Positions 7,561-17,300 of a DNA stretch of 64,000 bases are shown here, piece after piece (positions within the stretch are counted from its first letter, which is position 1; each line of letters begins with the position of its first letter). The position numbers and the translations under genes are program-made. The DNA comes from Burkholderia cepacia GG4 (GTDB lineage Bacteria; Pseudomonadota; Gammaproteobacteria; Burkholderiales; Burkholderiaceae). The notes beneath the pieces are model-generated. The model ran no database searches. It had not been told where the DNA came from and saw only the letters and a list, made by a program, of their open reading frames with translations. The DNA lies in the NCBI RefSeq assembly GCF_000292915.1, contig NC_018513.1, forward strand, positions 1,364,001 through 1,428,000, in the 5' to 3' direction.

Positions 7561-8775
7561 ATGTACGAACACATTCCCGCCTATCCGGGCGACCCGATCC
7601 TGTCGCTGTTCCAGGCGTTCCAGCAGGACCCGCATCCGCACAAGGTCAACCTGAGCATTGGCCTCTACTACGACGACGCGGGCCGCATTCCGGTGCTGGA
7701 GAGCACGCGTCTTGCGGCCGAGCGCCTGCACGAAGCCGGCGCGCCGCATACGTACCTGCCGATGGAAGGGCTGGCCGCGTACCGGCAGGGCGTGCAGCGC
7801 CTCGTGTTCGGCGCCGACTGCGCGGCGCTCGCGCAAGCGCGCATCGCGACGCTGCAGACGCTCGGCGGCTCGGGCGCGTTGCGGCTCGGCGCGGAGTTCG
7901 TGAAGCGCTATTTCCCCGACAGCGCGATCTGGATCAGCGATCCGACGTGGGACAACCATCGCGTGATCTTCTCGGCGGCCGGCGTCGACGTGCACACGTA
8001 TCCGTACTACGACGAAGCGCGCAATGGCCTGCGCGTCGACGCGATGCTCGCGGCACTCGACGCATTGCCCGCGCGCAGCATCGTGCTGCTGCAGCCGTGC
8101 TGCCACAACCCCACGGGCCTCGACTTCGGCCGCGACGCGTGGCGTGCGGTGATCGACGTGCTCGTGCGCCGCGGGCTGATTCCGTTTCTCGACATGGCGT
8201 ACCAGGGCTTCGGCGACGGTCTCGACGACGACGCATGGGCCGTGCGCTCGATCGTCGACGCGGGGTTGCCGGCGATCGTCAGCAACTCGTTCTCGAAGAA
8301 CTTCTCGCTGTACGGCGAGCGCGTCGGCGGGCTGTCGATCGTCTGCGCGAGCGCGGGCGAAGCGGCGACGGTGCTGAGCCAGTTGCAGGCCGGCGTGCGC
8401 CGCACCTATTCGAGCCCGCCGCTGTTCGGCGCGCAGCTCGTGTCGACGGTGCTGAACGACGACGCACTGCGTGCGCGCTGGGAAGACGAGGTGGCCCAGG
8501 TGCGCACGCGCATCAAGCGCATGCGCGGCGCGCTGAAGGCGCGGCTCGACGCGCGCCTGCCGGCGCCCGCGTTCGATGCGCTCGTCACGCAGCTCGGCAT
8601 GTTCAGCTACACGGGCATCGCCGCGAGCGATGTCGACCGGCTGCGTGCGTCGCACGGCGTCTACCTGCTGCGCTCGGGCCGCATGTGCATCGCGGGCCTG
8701 AACGATGCGAACGTCGACCATGTCGCGAACGCGATCGCCGACGTGCTCGGCGGCACGGCGCGCCAGGCCGCCTGA
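7561..8775 (+). CDS. Aromatic/aspartate amino acid aminotransferase (class I)
   Basis: Protein of 404 residues of the aspartate/tyrosine aminotransferase family. Visible features are [18 protein letters not shown] near the N-terminus, [11 protein letters not shown] near residue 65, the CCHNPTGLD segment near 180, and the PLP lysine Lys246 in [15 protein letters not shown]. It moves the amino group of an aromatic or dicarboxylic amino acid to 2-oxoglutarate in the cytoplasm. RidA follows, which commonly accompanies PLP enzymes, then a porin and an amino acid permease. The divergent Lrp gene probably controls it. TyrB-like substrate range is likely but not certain. Confidence 0.9.
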   Translation: MYEHIPAYPGDPILSLFQAFQQDPHPHKVNLSIGLYYDDAGRIPVLESTRLAAERLHEAGAPHTYLPMEGLAAYRQGVQRLVFGADCAALAQARIATLQTLGGSGALRLGAEFVKRYFPDSAIWISDPTWDNHRVIFSAAGVDVHTYPYYDEARNGLRVDAMLAALDALPARSIVLLQPCCHNPTGLDFGRDAWRAVIDVLVRRGLIPFLDMAYQGFGDGLDDDAWAVRSIVDAGLPAIVSNSFSKNFSLYGERVGGLSIVCASAGEAATVLSQLQAGVRRTYSSPPLFGAQLVSTVLNDDALRARWEDEVAQVRTRIKRMRGALKARLDARLPAPAFDALVTQLGMFSYTGIAASDVDRLRASHGVYLLRSGRMCIAGLNDANVDHVANAIADVLGGTARQAA

Positions 8776-8805
8776 GCGGCCGATTCCGAACCGAAGGAGG
8801 ACACG

Positions 8806-9192
8806 ATGGCAGACATGATCCCGGTCGACTTGCCGCAGCTCGCGCAGCCGTTTTCGTGGGCGACCCGCGCGGGCGGGCTGATGTTTACCGGTCACGGGCC
8901 GGTCGACGCGTCCGGCACGATCGTCGGCGACACGATGGCCGAGCAGGCGCGTATCACGCTCGGCAATCTCGCGAAGGCCGTCGCGGCGGTCGGTGCGACG
9001 ATGGACGACGTCGCGCAGGTGCTCGTCTACCTGTCCGACGTGACGGCGATGCCCGAATTCGACGCCGAGTACCGGCGTCACTTCCGCGAGCCCTACCCGA
9101 ACCGTACATGCGTCGGCGTGCAGGGCTTCGCGCATTCGGCCATGCGCGTCGAACTCGTCGCGTATGTCGCGCTGCCGGCGACGCGCGATTAG
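8806..9192 (+). CDS. RidA family protein (enamine/imine deaminase)
   Basis: Protein of 128 residues, the normal RidA/YjgF/UK114 size. It shows the family pattern: GGLMFTGHGPVDASG near residue 25, ARITLGNLAKAVAAVGA, and the end motif with PNRTCVGVQGFA. Members hydrolyse reactive enamine or imine intermediates released by PLP enzymes. A GGAGG site is 8 bases upstream of the ATG, and the gene starts 30 bases after the aminotransferase stop, consistent with cleaning up its side products. The arginine usual near the end of the core motif appears shifted, so it may belong to a subfamily other than archetypal RidA. Confidence 0.85.
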   Translation: MADMIPVDLPQLAQPFSWATRAGGLMFTGHGPVDASGTIVGDTMAEQARITLGNLAKAVAAVGATMDDVAQVLVYLSDVTAMPEFDAEYRRHFREPYPNRTCVGVQGFAHSAMRVELVAYVALPATRD

Positions 9193-9271
9193 CACGCATG
9201 CCGCCTGGCGCGGATTGCCGTACCCGTAATTACCAGCAAACATCAACAAGCATCAAAAAGGCGAGGCAAGG

Positions 9272-10354
9272 ATGGAGACAAACGTGACGAGAATGATTCG
9301 ATTCGGAGTACAGATGATGGCGGGCATGCTCGCCGCGAGCGGTGCGATGGCGCAGAGCAGCGTGACGCTGTACGGCATCGTCGACCAGAGCATCCGCTAC
9401 ACGACGCATGCGGACGCGTCGAACGACGCGAGCGTGCAACTGGCCAACGGCGCGATCACCAACAGCCGCTGGGGCCTGAAGGGCAGCGAAGCGATCGGCG
9501 GCGGGTTGAAGGCGATCTTCCGGCTCGAGAGCGGCTTCGAGCCGCAGAACGGGCAACTCGACGGCGCGCTGTTCGGCCGCTATGCGTATGTCGGCCTCGC
9601 GAGCGACTGGGGCACGGTGAAGCTCGGCCGGCAGGCGACCGAGGCGTTCAACCTGTTCGGCGATCTCGATCCGTTGACGGTCGGCAACTACACGGCCAAC
9701 ATGTGGCCGTACTTCCTCACGCAGGGCCGCGCGAGCAACGTGGTCAGCTATGACGGCACGTTCGGCGGGCTGAACGTCGGCGCGAGCTACGGCTTCGGCG
9801 GCGTCGCGGGCAGCCTCGGTGCGAATGCGTATTGGGGCACGCACGTGTCGTACACGCTCGGCGGGCTGATGGTCGGCGCGACGTACCAGCAAGTGCGCGA
9901 CCTGAACAGCCGCGCGCAGCAGGCATGGGGTGCGGGCGCACGCTATGCGTTCGGCGCGGCGACGCTGTACGCGGGCTATCTCGGCGGCATCGACCGCACC
10001 GGCATGCTCGACCAGCAACTGCTGAACGCACCGGGCCGCGACGTGACTTACGGTTCGTTCGCCGACAACCCGCGCCGCGACATGATCTTCTATACCGGCG
10101 CGAGCGTGCAGATCACGCCCGCGGTTTCGGTGACGGGCGTCGCGTACTACGACGACATCCGCAACGTCAACGGCGTGGCTGCCAACGGCGGCAAGCGCTA
10201 CACGGGCGTGCTCGAGGCCGAGTACGCGCTGTCGAAGGCAACCCAGGTCTACGCGACGGTCGACTACAACCGGGTGACCGGCGGCGCGTTCACCGAACTG
10301 CCCGGACGCGGTAACCAGACCGGCATCGCGGCCGGCTTGCGCCACCTGTTCTGA
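9272..10354 (+). CDS. Outer-membrane porin (Gram-negative porin family, Burkholderia type)
   Basis: Protein of 360 residues. A signal peptide covers about residues 1-28, with predicted cleavage at AMA/QSSVTLYGIVD, the typical mature start of beta-proteobacterial trimeric porins. Further landmarks are NSRWGLKGSE, AIFRLESGFEPQNG, LGRQATEAF and the terminal aromatic residue in GLRHLF needed for outer-membrane assembly. It forms a 16-strand channel for small solutes. Standing between RidA and an amino acid permease, it probably admits the amino acid used by this cluster. It starts 80 bases after RidA, so it may share the transcript. Confidence 0.93.
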   Translation: METNVTRMIRFGVQMMAGMLAASGAMAQSSVTLYGIVDQSIRYTTHADASNDASVQLANGAITNSRWGLKGSEAIGGGLKAIFRLESGFEPQNGQLDGALFGRYAYVGLASDWGTVKLGRQATEAFNLFGDLDPLTVGNYTANMWPYFLTQGRASNVVSYDGTFGGLNVGASYGFGGVAGSLGANAYWGTHVSYTLGGLMVGATYQQVRDLNSRAQQAWGAGARYAFGAATLYAGYLGGIDRTGMLDQQLLNAPGRDVTYGSFADNPRRDMIFYTGASVQITPAVSVTGVAYYDDIRNVNGVAANGGKRYTGVLEAEYALSKATQVYATVDYNRVTGGAFTELPGRGNQTGIAAGLRHLF

Positions 10355-10446
10355 GCACGCGGCGCGCGGTGGCCGGTGCGGTCCGGCACCGGTCCGCGCG
10401 CCGTCGACGTTTCGACCGGACAATCGCTTTCGAACGAGGTCATTCG

Positions 10447-11865
10447 ATGCAACCAGAAGGGCAATTCCAGCACATCGCGGCGCGCGAGCACGGTCTGCGC
10501 CGCACGCTTTCCGCACGGCAGATGGCGATGATCGCGATCGGCGGTGCGATCGGCACGGGTCTGTTTCTCGGCAGCGGGTTCGCGATCGGCTTCGCGGGCC
10601 CGAGCGTGCTCGTCAGCTACGCGATCGGCGCGTTCATCTCGCTGTTGCTGATGGGCTGTCTCGCGGAGATGACGGTCGCGCACCCGACCTCCGGGTCGTT
10701 CGGCGCCTACGCCGAACATTACGTGAGCCCGTGGGCCGGGTTCCTGGTGCGCTATGCGTACTGGGCGTGCATCGTGCTCGCGGTCGGCACCGAAGTCACC
10801 GCGATCGCGCTGTACATGAAGTACTGGTTTCCGGGCGCGCCGGGCTGGCTGTGGATCGTCGGCTTCTCGGCGCTGCTCGTGTTCGTCAATGCGCGCAGCG
10901 TCGACGTGTTCGGCGCGGTCGAATACGGCTTCTCGGTCGTGAAGATCGCGGCGATCGTCGGCTTCATCGTGCTCGGCGCGTATGTCGTGTTCGGCAATCC
11001 GGCGCTGGTCGGCAACGGCGCGGCACGCGCGGGCTTTCACCACTACACCGGTCACGGCGGCTTCTTTCCGAAGGGCATGTGGGGGATGTGGGTCGCCGTG
11101 ATCGTGTCGATCTTCAGCTACCTGAGCATCGAGATGATCGCGGTCGCGGCCGGCGAGGCGGAAGACCCCGAGCGTGCGGTAACGCGCGCGTTCCGCTCGA
11201 CGATCGTGCGGCTCGTGCTGTTCTACCTGGTCACGCTCGCGCTGATGCTCGCGATCGTGCCGTGGACGGCGGCCGGGCGCGACGAGAGCCCGTTCGTGAA
11301 GGTGATGGAGGCGATCCACTTGCCGGGCGCGGCCGGGCTGATCAACTTCGTCGTGCTGATCGCCGCGCTGTCTGCGATGAACAGCCAGCTCTACATCACG
11401 ACGCGGATGATGTTCAGCCTGTCGCGCGCGGGCCATGCGCCGAAGGCGCTCGGCGAAGTGAACGCGCGCGGCGTGCCGTTCGGCGCGCTGTTGCTGTCGA
11501 CGCTCGGCATCGCGCTCGCGACGGTCCTGAGCGTGCTGTATCCGGACGCGTCGTTCACGATCATGATGGCGGTGTCGATGTTTGGCGCGTTGTTCACGTG
11601 GATGATGATCTTCGTCACGCACTACTGTTTCCGGCGGCGTCGTGCGGCGCTCGGCCTGCCGGCGCCCGCGTTCCGGATGCGCGGCTTTCCGCTGCTGACG
11701 CTGCTCGGCGCGGCGCTGATGCTCGCGGTGATGGTGACGACGTACTTCACAGCTGAATTCCACATGACGCTGATCTTCGGCATCCCGTTCCTGATCGCGC
11801 TGTCGGTCGTGTATGCGGTGTGGTATCGCCGCGCTCAGCCGGTGCTGCAGCCCGAAGCGAAGTAA
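10447..11865 (+). CDS. Amino acid permease (APC superfamily, AAT family)
   Basis: Protein of 472 residues with about 12 membrane spans. The N-terminal HGLRRTLSARQMAMIAIGG and GTGLFLGSG are the AAT family signature seen in GABA, proline, phenylalanine and lysine permeases. TSGSFGAYAEHYVSPWAGF follows in span 3. I chose the ATG at 10447 because a GAGGT element lies 8 bases upstream and the conserved region starts soon after. It imports an amino acid with protons across the inner membrane. Its place after the aminotransferase, RidA and porin suggests the same substrate. Three 11-base imperfect repeats run across and past the stop codon. Confidence 0.9.
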   Translation: MQPEGQFQHIAAREHGLRRTLSARQMAMIAIGGAIGTGLFLGSGFAIGFAGPSVLVSYAIGAFISLLLMGCLAEMTVAHPTSGSFGAYAEHYVSPWAGFLVRYAYWACIVLAVGTEVTAIALYMKYWFPGAPGWLWIVGFSALLVFVNARSVDVFGAVEYGFSVVKIAAIVGFIVLGAYVVFGNPALVGNGAARAGFHHYTGHGGFFPKGMWGMWVAVIVSIFSYLSIEMIAVAAGEAEDPERAVTRAFRSTIVRLVLFYLVTLALMLAIVPWTAAGRDESPFVKVMEAIHLPGAAGLINFVVLIAALSAMNSQLYITTRMMFSLSRAGHAPKALGEVNARGVPFGALLLSTLGIALATVLSVLYPDASFTIMMAVSMFGALFTWMMIFVTHYCFRRRRAALGLPAPAFRMRGFPLLTLLGAALMLAVMVTTYFTAEFHMTLIFGIPFLIALSVVYAVWYRRAQPVLQPEAK

Positions 11866-11923
11866 CGAAGCAGTAACGACGCAGTAACGAAGAGGTAGCG
11901 GCGCGAAGTGACGGCGCGCTGCC

Positions 11924-12163
11924 TCAGCCCGCGAGCGTGGGCAGCGCGTCGATCGACGCGCGCACGTAGTCGGCGAAGCGCAGCGCGACCGGTTCCGCGG
12001 TACCGCTGCGCTTCAGTTCGAGCGTGCGCGATTCGAGCGACGCATCCTTCAGCGGCAGGAACGCGAGCCGGGCGCTCTTCACCTGCTGCAGCACGCGCGG
12101 CACCAGCGCGATGCCCATCCCGAACTCGATCATCGACAGGATCGTCTGCCACAGCCGCGCTTC
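11924..12163 (-). pseudogene. LysR-family regulator, C-terminal fragment
   Basis: From about 12163 down to the stop at 11924 the minus strand encodes LWQTILSMIEFGMGIALVP, then SARLAFLPLKDASLESRTLEL and ADYVRASIDALP. This is the end of a LysR substrate-binding domain of roughly 80 residues. The helix-turn-helix half and most of the effector domain are missing. Upstream of residue LWQ the frame loses all similarity, exactly where a plus-strand transporter fragment begins. Read together, an internal deletion has removed the 5' ends of two divergent genes. Confidence 0.75.
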
Positions 12164-12397
12164 GTGACCGCGACCGGCAGCATCGTCGGCGTTGCGGTCG
12201 CGTCGGGGCTGTATGCGCTCGTGTCGCTCGCCTGCATGCTCGCGCTGCTGAATCGCACCGGCTATCGCGCGGACGAACTGTCGACGGCCGAGTGCAGCGA
12301 TGCGGCCGAATGGGGCGCCGAAAGCGCCGGTGCGGAACACCCGGCCGGCGCGGCCGCGCAGCCGGACGATCGTGGTACGTTGAAGCCGGCGGGTTGA
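12164..12397 (+). pseudogene. Major facilitator transporter, C-terminal fragment
   Basis: The plus strand reads VTATGSIVGVAVASGLYALV and SLACMLALLNRTGYRADEL. This fits the last membrane helix and tail of a major facilitator transporter, probably of the metabolite:proton symporter group. The first 11 helices are absent. No ribosome binding site precedes the first ATG, and similarity starts abruptly at the junction with the LysR fragment. The tail is acidic and alanine-rich. A 77-residue single-helix protein cannot transport, so I treat it as a remnant. Confidence 0.55.
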
Positions 12398-12485
12398 GTC
12401 GGGCAGGCCGGGGTGCTGCCGCGGCATCCAACACGCCGGCCGGGGCGTCTCGCACCGCCTCGCCTTGCGTCGATTGCGTTCCCCC

Positions 12486-12524
12486 AAAAGCAAACGGCAC
12501 CGTGCGATACACGGTGCCGTTTGC
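12486..12524 (-). terminator. Intrinsic terminator of the argA-yggX transcript
   Basis: A perfect 15-base-pair stem (GCAAACGGCACCGTG and complement, 12490-12504 with 12510-12524) has a 5-base loop and is followed on the minus strand by TTTT. It lies 48 bases past the yggX stop. Confidence 0.85.
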
Positions 12525-12572
12525 TGTTTCTGCGCGAGGCCGGCGCGGCCGGCCTGCGCGAATCACTGCGCT

Positions 12573-12848
12573 TTAGCCTTCCGTCGGCGGCACGTAGCCG
12601 GACGCCTGGTCCGCGCCGTCGCCGAAGAAGTACTTCTCGGTCTGCTTCATCAGGTACTGGCGCGCGCGCGGGTCGGCCATGTTCAGGCGGTTCTCGTTGA
12701 TCAGCATCGTCTGCTGCTTGAGCCAGCCTTGCCATGCTTCCTTCGACACGCTTTCGTAAATGCGCTTGCCGAGTTCGCCCGGCAGCGGCGGGAAATCGAG
12801 ACCTTCGGCTTCCTTGCCGAGCTTCGCGCATTGGATCATTCGAGCCAT
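12573..12848 (-). CDS. yggX: Probable Fe(2+)-trafficking protein YggX
   Basis: Protein of 91 residues, the normal family size. It shows the signature start [20 protein letters not shown], with the conserved Cys7, and ISK-type helices in [19 protein letters not shown], ending in KYFFGDGAD. YggX proteins protect iron-sulfur clusters and take part in iron handling under oxidative stress in the cytoplasm. An AGGAGA element lies just before the ATG. It follows argA by 49 bases on the same strand, so co-transcription is likely, and a strong terminator follows it. Confidence 0.95.
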
Positions 12849-12897
12849 CGTGTACTTCTCCTGTAATCGGTCTGGGGGAGGGCAGGCGTGCCTGCGC

Positions 12898-14277
12898 TCA
12901 GAGCTGCTTCATCAGCACGAGCGACTTGCGCTGCCAGTTATAGAGTTTGCGGCGGTCTTCCGGCAGGTCGTCGACGCTGACCTTGACGAAGCCGCGCTTG
13001 AGGAACCAGTGCTCGGTGCGCGTCGTGAGCACGAAGATGTGCGTGAGGCCGCGCGCGCGGGCGCGCTGCTCGATGCGCTTGAGCAGGCGTTCACCGTCGC
13101 CCGAGCCCTGCGCTTCCGGCGCGACCGTCAGGCATGCCATCTCGCCGATCTTTTCCTGCTGGTACGGATACAGCGCCGCGCAGCCGAACAGCACGCCATC
13201 GTGCTCGATCACCGAGAAGTGGTCGATGTCGCGTTCGATCTGGTGGCGGCCGCGCCGCACCAGCGTGCCGTCCGACTCGAGCGGCTCGATCAGCGACAGG
13301 ATGCCGCCGACGTCGTCCGGCGTCGCCTCGCGCAGGCTCTCGAGGTTCTCGTACGAGATCATCGTGCCGACGCCGTCGTGCAGGAACAGTTCGAGCAGCA
13401 TGCTGCCGTCGAGCGACTGCGGAATCAGGTGGGCCCGGGTCACGCCGCCGCGGCAGGCGCGGATCGAGTGCTTCAGGAAGAACGCGTCGTCGCCCTGGAC
13501 ATTGCCGGAATCGAGCAGCTCGGCGGCCGCGTCGAGCGACATTTCGCGGACCAGCTCGCCTTCGTCGTCGACGATGCCGGGCGCTTCGGTCAGGAAGATG
13601 ATCTTGTCGGCACGCAGCGCGATCGCGGCGGCCGACGCGACGTCTTCCATCGACAGGTTGAACGCCTCGCCGGTCGGCGAGAAGCCGAGCGGCGACAGCA
13701 GCACGAGCTTGCGGCTCGCGAGCGAATGACGGATCGATTCGGCGTCGATCTTGCGCACGATGCCCGTGTGCGCGAAATCGACCCCGTCGAGTATCCCTAC
13801 CGGCCGTGCGGTCACGAAGTTGCCGGACACGACGCTGATGTGCGCGTGCGCCATCGGCGAGTTCGGCAGACCCTGGCTGATCGCGGCCTCGATGTCGAGA
13901 CGCACTTCGCCGGCCGCTTCCTTCGCGGATTCGAGCGCGCGCGCATCGGTGATGCGCAGCCCGTGCGAAAACTCGGATTCGACACCATGCAGGCTCAACT
14001 GCTCCTCGACCTGCGGCCGCGAGCCGTGCACCAGCACGATCTGGATGCCCATCGCCTGCAGCAGCGCGATATCGGACACGAGCGCGTTCAGGAGCCCCTG
14101 CTGCACCACCTCGCCGCCGAACCCCACGACGAACGTGCTGTTGCGGAACTTGTGGATATAGGGCGCGACGGAGCGCATCCAGTCGACGAACTGCGCGTGG
14201 CTGGCGGCCGAATCGTCGGCGGCCGGCGGCGTCGCGGCGCCGGTCTGGGCGGGAGGGAGGTCGGTTTGGGAATTCAT
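12898..14277 (-). CDS. argA: Amino-acid N-acetyltransferase (N-acetylglutamate synthase)
   Basis: Protein of 459 residues with the two-domain ArgA layout. Residues about 30-290 form an amino acid kinase-like domain ([56 protein letters not shown]). Residues about 310-459 form a GNAT acetyltransferase domain ([19 protein letters not shown]). It acetylates glutamate with acetyl-CoA in the first step of arginine synthesis, and the kinase-like domain normally binds inhibitory arginine. The start codon is only 23 bases from that of divergent hrpA. There is no room for an ordinary leader, and no ribosome binding site is visible. Confidence 0.95.
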
Positions 14278-14284
14278 GGGCGGG

Positions 14285-14292
14285 ATTATAAT
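14285..14292. promoter_or_regulatory. Shared ATTATAAT -10 element between argA and hrpA
   Basis: The 8-base palindrome ATTATAAT gives TATAAT on both strands and ends 7-8 bases before each start codon. Transcription from either copy would begin at or within a few bases of the ATG, implying leaderless or nearly leaderless mRNAs. For hrpA a weak -35 (TTTGGG, 14265-14270) lies 16 bases upstream. No good -35 is seen for argA. Confidence 0.5.
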
Positions 14293-14300
14293 GCGCCCCC

Positions 14301-17300
14301 ATGTCGAATGTACCTAAAAGTCCCGCGCCGACGCGGGCCAAAGCGCCGTCGGCGAAGCACCCGGATGGTGCGGCCGACGTGCGCCCGCAGCAGGGCCAGC
14401 CGCCGCGCCAGCAGCAGGAACAGCGGGCTGGCAAGCCGCCGCGCGGGCCGCGCGGCGATGAGCGCCACCGCGACGCGGGCCAGCCGGTCGCAAAGAGCGC
14501 GCCCCAGGCCACCGGCGAGCGCGCGCCGCGTCGCGAGCGTCCGCCGCGCGCGGCTGTCGCACCGAATCCCGTTCCGCCGATCACCTACCCCGAAAGCCTG
14601 CCCGTGTCGGGCAAGCGCGACGAGATCGCGCGCGCGATCGCCGGTCACCAGGTCGTCATCGTCTGCGGCGAAACGGGCTCGGGCAAGACCACCCAGCTGC
14701 CGAAGATCTGTCTCGATCTCGGCCGCGGCCTCGGCGCCGGCGGCACGGGCCTGATCGGCCATACGCAGCCGCGGCGCCTGGCCGCGTCGTCGACTGGCCG
14801 GCGCATCGCCGAGGAACTCGGCACGCCGTTCGGCGAGGTGGTCGGCTACAAGGTGCGCTTCACCGACAATCTCGCGCCGGGCGCGTCCGTCAAGCTGATG
14901 ACGGACGGCATCCTGCTCGCCGAGACGCAGACCGACCCGCTGCTGAAGGCGTACGACACGCTGATCATCGACGAGGCGCACGAGCGCAGCCTGAACATCG
15001 ACTTCCTGCTCGGCTACCTGAAGGAGATTCTGCCGAGGCGGCCGGACCTGAAGCTGATCGTCACGTCCGCGACGATCGACGCCGACCGCTTCGCGCGCCA
15101 TTTCGGCACCGACGAGCGCCCGGCGCCCGTGATCGAGGTGAGCGGGCGGCTGTACCCGGTCGAGATGCGCTACCGTCCGGTGGCCGAGGATCGGCCGGCC
15201 GTGAAGAACGCCGAAGGCACGGGCGGCCGCGACCGCGTGAAGACCGCGCGCGAGGCCGAACGCGACCTGATGGACGCGATCGTCGACGCGGTCGACGAAC
15301 TGTGCCGCGAAGGCCCCGGCGACGTGCTGGTGTTCCTCCCCGGCGAGCGCGAGATTCGCGAGGCGGCCGAGGCGCTGCGCAAGCACCATCCGCCGCATAC
15401 CGAGATCCTGCCGCTGTTCGCGCGGCTCTCGGCGGCCGACCAGGACAAGGTGTTCAAGGCGTCGAACGCGCGCCGCATCGTGCTCGCGACCAACGTCGCC
15501 GAAACGTCGCTGACGGTGCCGGGGATCCGCTACGTCGTCGACACCGGCCTCGCGCGCGTGAAGCGCTATTCGTACCGGAACAAGGTCGAGCAGCTGCAGG
15601 TCGAGTCGATCTCGCAGGCCGCCGCGAACCAGCGGGCAGGCCGTTGCGGCCGGGTGGCCGACGGCGTCTGCATCCGCTTGTACGAGGAAAGCGACTACCA
15701 GGCGCGCGCGCGCTTCACCGATCCGGAAATCCTGCGCTCGTCGCTCGCGTCGGTGATCCTGCGGATGAAGTCGCTGCACCTGACCGCGATCGAATCGTTC
15801 CCGTTCCTCGAGCCGCCGCCCGGCCGCGCGATCGCGGACGGTTATCAACTGCTCAATGAACTCGGCGCGGTCGACGACGACAACGCGCTGACGCCGCTCG
15901 GCCGCGAACTCGCGCGGCTGCCGCTCGACCCGCGCGTGGGCCGGATGATTCTCGCCGCGCGCGACCAGCAGTCGTTGCGCGAGGTGCTGATCATCGCGAG
16001 CGCGCTGTCCGTGCAGGACCCGCGCGACCGGCCGATCGAGGCGCAGGAGCAGGCCGACCAGGCGCACCGCCGGTTCGCCGACGAGCGTTCCGAATTCCTG
16101 CAGTGGCTGAAGATCTGGGCGTGGTTCGAAGAGGCCGTCGCGCACAAGAAATCGAACCGCCAGCTGATCGACGCGTGCCGGCAGAACTTCCTGTCGCACC
16201 TGCGGCTGCGCGAGTGGCGCGACGTCCATTCGCAGCTGCTGACGGTGGTGCGCGAGCACGGCTGGCGGCTCAACGAGGTCGAGGCGACCTACGAGCAGGT
16301 GCATCTGGCCCTGTTGACCGGCCTGCTCGGCAACCTCGGCATGAAGGCCGACGACGATCCGCACTACCTCGGTGCGCGCGGGATCAAGTTCTACCTGTGG
16401 CCGGGCTCCGCACTCGCGAAGAAGGCCGGCCGCTGGGTGATGGCGGCCGAGCTCGTCGAGACGAGCCGGCTGTACGCGCGCTGCCTCGCGAAGATCGAGC
16501 CGGAGTGGGTCGAGAAAGTCGGCGCGCACCTGCTGAAGAAATCGCTGTCGGAACCGCACTGGGAGAAGCGTCCCGCGCAGGTCAGCGCGTTCGAGCGCGC
16601 GACGCTGTACGGGCTGCCGATCTACCACCGCCGGCGCGTCGCGTTCGGCAAGCAGGATCCGGCCCGCGCGCGGGAGCTGTTCATCCGCGGCGCGCTGGTC
16701 GAAGGCGAGTTCGACACGAAGCTGCCGTTCTTCGCGCACAACCGCAAGCTGCTCGCCGACATCGAGCAGCTCGAGCACAAGTCGCGCCGGCAGGACGTGC
16801 TGGTCGACGACGAGCTGATCTACGCGTACTACGACCAGGCGATTCCAGAGGGCATCCACACGGGCGCCGCGTTCGAGCGCTGGTATCGCGACGAGGTGAA
16901 GCAGGGCGGCCAGGCGGACGACAAGCAGCGCCTGCTGTACCTGTCGCGCGACGACCTGATGCGCCACGAGGCGGCCGGCGTGACGACCGAGCTGTTCCCG
17001 AAGCGCGCGACGATGGCGGGCGTCGAGATGGCGCTCACGTACCATTTCGAGCCCGGCACGCCGCGCGACGGCGTCACGCTCGCGGTGCCGCTCTACGCGC
17101 TGAACCAGGTCGACGCGCGCCGCTGCGAATGGCTCGTGCCGGGGATGCTGAAGGAGAAGGTCCAGCTGCTGCTGAAGTCGCTGCCACAGAAGCTGCGCCG
17201 GCACTGCGTGCCGCTGCCCGAGTATGCGGCCGGCTTCGTCGAGCGGGCGGGGCGCGAGCGCTTCGGCGCGGGCGGCCTCGTCGAGGCGCTGATCGCCGAC

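Noticed and set aside
12164..12397. Transporter fragment as an intact small membrane protein
   Set aside because: Similarity to the end of a transporter begins abruptly at the LysR junction and no ribosome binding site is present, so a remnant is more likely than a real 77-residue gene.
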